DNA of 64,000 nt, taken from positions 1,418,575 through 1,482,574 of the forward strand of contig ML133400.1 in the NCBI GenBank assembly GCA_003864495.1. The letters run 5' to 3'. This document shows, one piece after another, positions 61,494 to 64,000 of the stretch. Below the pieces are notes generated by a model. That model did not search any database and was not told the origin of the DNA. It worked only from the letters and a program-made list of their open reading frames with translations. This DNA comes from Nemopilema nomurai. Taxonomy: Eukaryota; Cnidaria; Scyphozoa; Rhizostomeae; Rhizostomatidae. The first letter of the stretch is position 1, and every line of letters starts with the position of its first letter. A program made the position numbers and the translations under genes.

Positions 61494-64000
61494 CAGGCAT
61501 ATTTTGGGATCCTCTTCTTGAAGCACCTCGATATCGCGACTGACGTCGTTGATTTATGTTACCTCCACGAAACGCGCGTTGAGAATAGTTGGGCAGATTG
61601 GTTGTAAAATTGACCTCTGGTGGATAGGACTCGCTACTCCCAGCTTCGAGATTCAGCCTGTTCTTGGAGAGTTCATTCTTTTAGAAACGACGGGCATATT
61701 TTGGAATCTTTCTCTTAATCACCTCGATATCGCGACTGACGTCGTTGATTTATGTTACCTCCACGAAACGCGCGTTGAGAATAGTTGGGCAGATTGGTTG
61801 TAAAATTGACCTCTGGTGGATAGGACTCGCTACTCCCAGCTTCGAGATTCAGCCTGTTCTTGGAGAGTTCATTCTTTTAGAAACGACGGGCATATTTTGG
61901 AACTTTCTCTTTAATCACCTCGATATCGCGACTGACGTCGTTGATTTATGTTACCTCCACGAAACGCGCGTTGAGAATAGTTGGGCAGATTGGTTGTAAA
62001 ATTGACCTCTGGTGGATAGGACTCGCTACTCCCAGCTTCGAGATTCAGTCTGTTCTTGGAGAGTTCATTCTTTTAGAAACGACGGGCATATTTTGGAATC
62101 TTCTCTTTAATCACCTCGATATCGCGACTGACGTCGTTGATTTACGTTACCTCCACGAAACGCGCGTTGAGAATAGTTGGGCAGATTGGTTGTAAAATTG
62201 ACCTCTGGTGGATAGGACTCGCTACTCCCAGCTTCGAGATTCAGTCTGTTCTTGGAGAGTTCATTCTTTTAGAAACGACGGGCATATTTTGGAATCTTCC
62301 TCTTTAATCACCTCGATATCGCGACTGACGTCGTTGATTTACGTTACCTCCACGAAACGCGCGTTGAGAATAGTTGGGCAGATTGGTTGTAAAATTGACC
62401 TCTGGTGGATAGGACTCGCTACTCCCAGCTTCGAGATTCAGTCTGTTCTTGGAGAGTTCATTCTTTTAGAAACGACGGGCATATTTTGGAATCTTTCTCT
62501 TTAATCACCTCGATATCGCGACTGACGTCGTTGATTTATGTTACCTCCACGAAACGCGCGTTGAGAATAGTTGGGCAGATTGGTTGTAAAATTGACCTCT
62601 GGTGGATAGGACTCGCTACTCCCAGCTTCGAGATTCAGTCTGTTCTTGGAGAGTTCATTCTTTTAGAAACGACGGGCATATTTTGGAATCTTCTCTTTAA
62701 TCACCTCGATATCGCGACTGACGTCGTTGATTTACGTTACCTCCACGAAACGCGCGTTGAGAATAGTTGGGCAGATTGGTTGTAAAATTGACCTCTGGTG
62801 GATAGGACTCGCTACTCCCAGCTTCGAGATTCAGTCTGTTCTTGAGAGTTCATTCTTTTAGAAACGACGGGCATATTTTGGAATCTTCTCTTTAATCACC
62901 TCGATATCGCGACTGACGTCGTTGATTTACGTTACCTCCACGAAACGCGCGTTGAGAATAGTTGGGCAGATTGGTTGTAAAATTGACCTCTGGTGGATAG
63001 GACTCGCTACTCCCAGCTTCGAGATTCAGTCTGTTCTTGAGAGTTCATTCTTTTAGAAACGACGGGCATATTTTGGAATCTTTCTCTTTAATCACCTCGA
63101 TATCGCGACTGACGTCGTTGATTTACGTTACCTCCACGAAACGCGCGTTGAGAATAGTTGGGCAGATTGGTTGTAAAATTGACCTCTGGTGGATAGGACT
63201 CGCTACTCCCAGCTTCGAGATTCAGCTGTTCTTGGAGAGTTCATTCTTTTAGAAACGACGGGCATATTTTGGAATCTTTCTCTTTAATCACCTCGATATC
63301 GCGACTGACGTCGTTGATTTACGTTACCTCCACGAAACGCGCGTTGAGAATAGTTGGGCAGATTGGTTGTAAAATTGACCTCTGGTGGATAGGACTCGCT
63401 ACTCCCAGCTTCGAGATTCAGTCTGTTCTTGGAGAGTTCATTCTTTTAGAAACGACGGGCATATTTTGGAATCTTTCTCTTTAATCACCTCGATATCGCG
63501 ACTGACGTCGTTGATTTATGTTACCTCCACGAAACGCGCGTTGAGAATAGTTGGGCAGATTGGTTGTAAAATTGACCTCTGGTGGATAGGACTCGCTACT
63601 CCCAGCTTCGAGATTCAGTCTGTTCTTGGAGAGTTCATTCTTTTAGAAACGACGGGCATATTTTGGAATCTTTCTCTTTAATCACCTCGATATCGCGACT
63701 GACGTCGTTGATTTACGTTACCTCCACGAAACGCGCGTTGAGAATAGTTGGGCAGATTGGTTGTAAAATTGACCTCTGGTGGATAGGACTCGCTACTCCC
63801 AGCTTCGAGATTCAGCCTGTTCTTGGAGAGTTCATTCTTTTAGAAACGACGGGCATATTTTGGAATCTTTCTCTTTAATCACCTCGATATCGCGACTGAC
63901 GTCGTTGATTTATGTTACCTCCACGAAACGCGCGTTGAGAATAGTTGGGCAGATTGGTTGTAAAATTGACCTCTGGTGGATAGGACTCGCTACTCCCAGC
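61494..64000. repeat. 196-197-bp tandem array derived from the gag-proximal region
   Basis: About 12.7 head-to-tail units run to the window end. A unit includes CACCTCGATATCGCGACTGA, GGGCAGATTGGTTGTAAAAT and GGGCATATTTTGGAATC. On the minus strand each unit encodes a gag-like basic stretch (RAFRGGNINQRRQSRYRG) that, in the unit next to the zinc knuckles, continues in frame into gag. In other units it is followed by stops. The unit length is not a multiple of three, so gag cannot be read through the array. Units differ at a few sites (CAGCCTG/CAGTCTG, TTATGTT/TTACGTT, T/C run length). The right boundary lies outside the window. Confidence 0.95.

Noticed and set aside
61549..63878. Repeated 84-126-codon plus-strand frames starting MIYVTSTKR or MDRTRYSQL
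   Set aside because: Antisense shadows of the 196-bp gag-derived repeats.

Overview
The window reads as nuclear DNA of an animal, most likely a cnidarian and probably an anthozoan such as a coral or sea anemone. The reasons are: AT-rich intergenic DNA; conserved metazoan genes with several short exons and GT-AG introns; secreted lectins of types found in marine invertebrates; and abundant MITEs, Penelope-like and Ty3/Gypsy remnants. The species cannot be fixed from sequence alone.

Layout. 1-8.4 kb: a complete five-exon UBE2L3 (UbcH7) ubiquitin-conjugating enzyme gene (+), preceded by a MITE with TAA target-site duplications. 8.4-14.1 kb: repeat-rich DNA with a 21-bp minisatellite, a retroelement C-terminal fragment and a duplicated 133-bp block. 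14.2-15.6 kb: an intact single-exon gene for a secreted CEL-III-type haemolytic lectin (ricin-B repeats plus a C-terminal beta-rich domain). 17.3-29.4 kb: an agmatinase gene (+) with two alternative or duplicated first exons and a one-base frameshift in exon 3; its introns hold several DNA-transposon relics and possibly a nested minus-strand gene. 31.3-34.1 kb: a four-exon VPS37 (ESCRT-I) gene (-), tail-to-tail with agmatinase. 36-40 kb: a MITE and a decayed Penelope-like element with reverse transcriptase and GIY-YIG remnants (-). 40.3-51.7 kb: an 11.4-kb satellite array of 82-85-bp units. 52.2-56.7 kb: a five-coding-exon secreted tectonin/tachylectin-like gene (+) with ten beta-propeller repeats, a TATA box and a probable 5'UTR exon. 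59.2-61.5 kb: a decayed Ty3/Gypsy element (-). 61.5-64 kb: a 196-bp tandem array, derived from the segment just upstream of that element's gag zinc knuckles, that runs off the window end.

The housekeeping genes (ubiquitin transfer, agmatine hydrolysis, endosomal sorting) have no evident functional link. The two secreted lectins suggest extracellular carbohydrate recognition (immunity, prey capture or matrix) but are about 39 kb apart and not obviously co-regulated. I found no prokaryote-style gene system. The most unusual items are the intact CEL-III-like gene, the twin-cysteine ten-blade tectonin, the doubled agmatinase first exon, and the satellite born from a gag gene.
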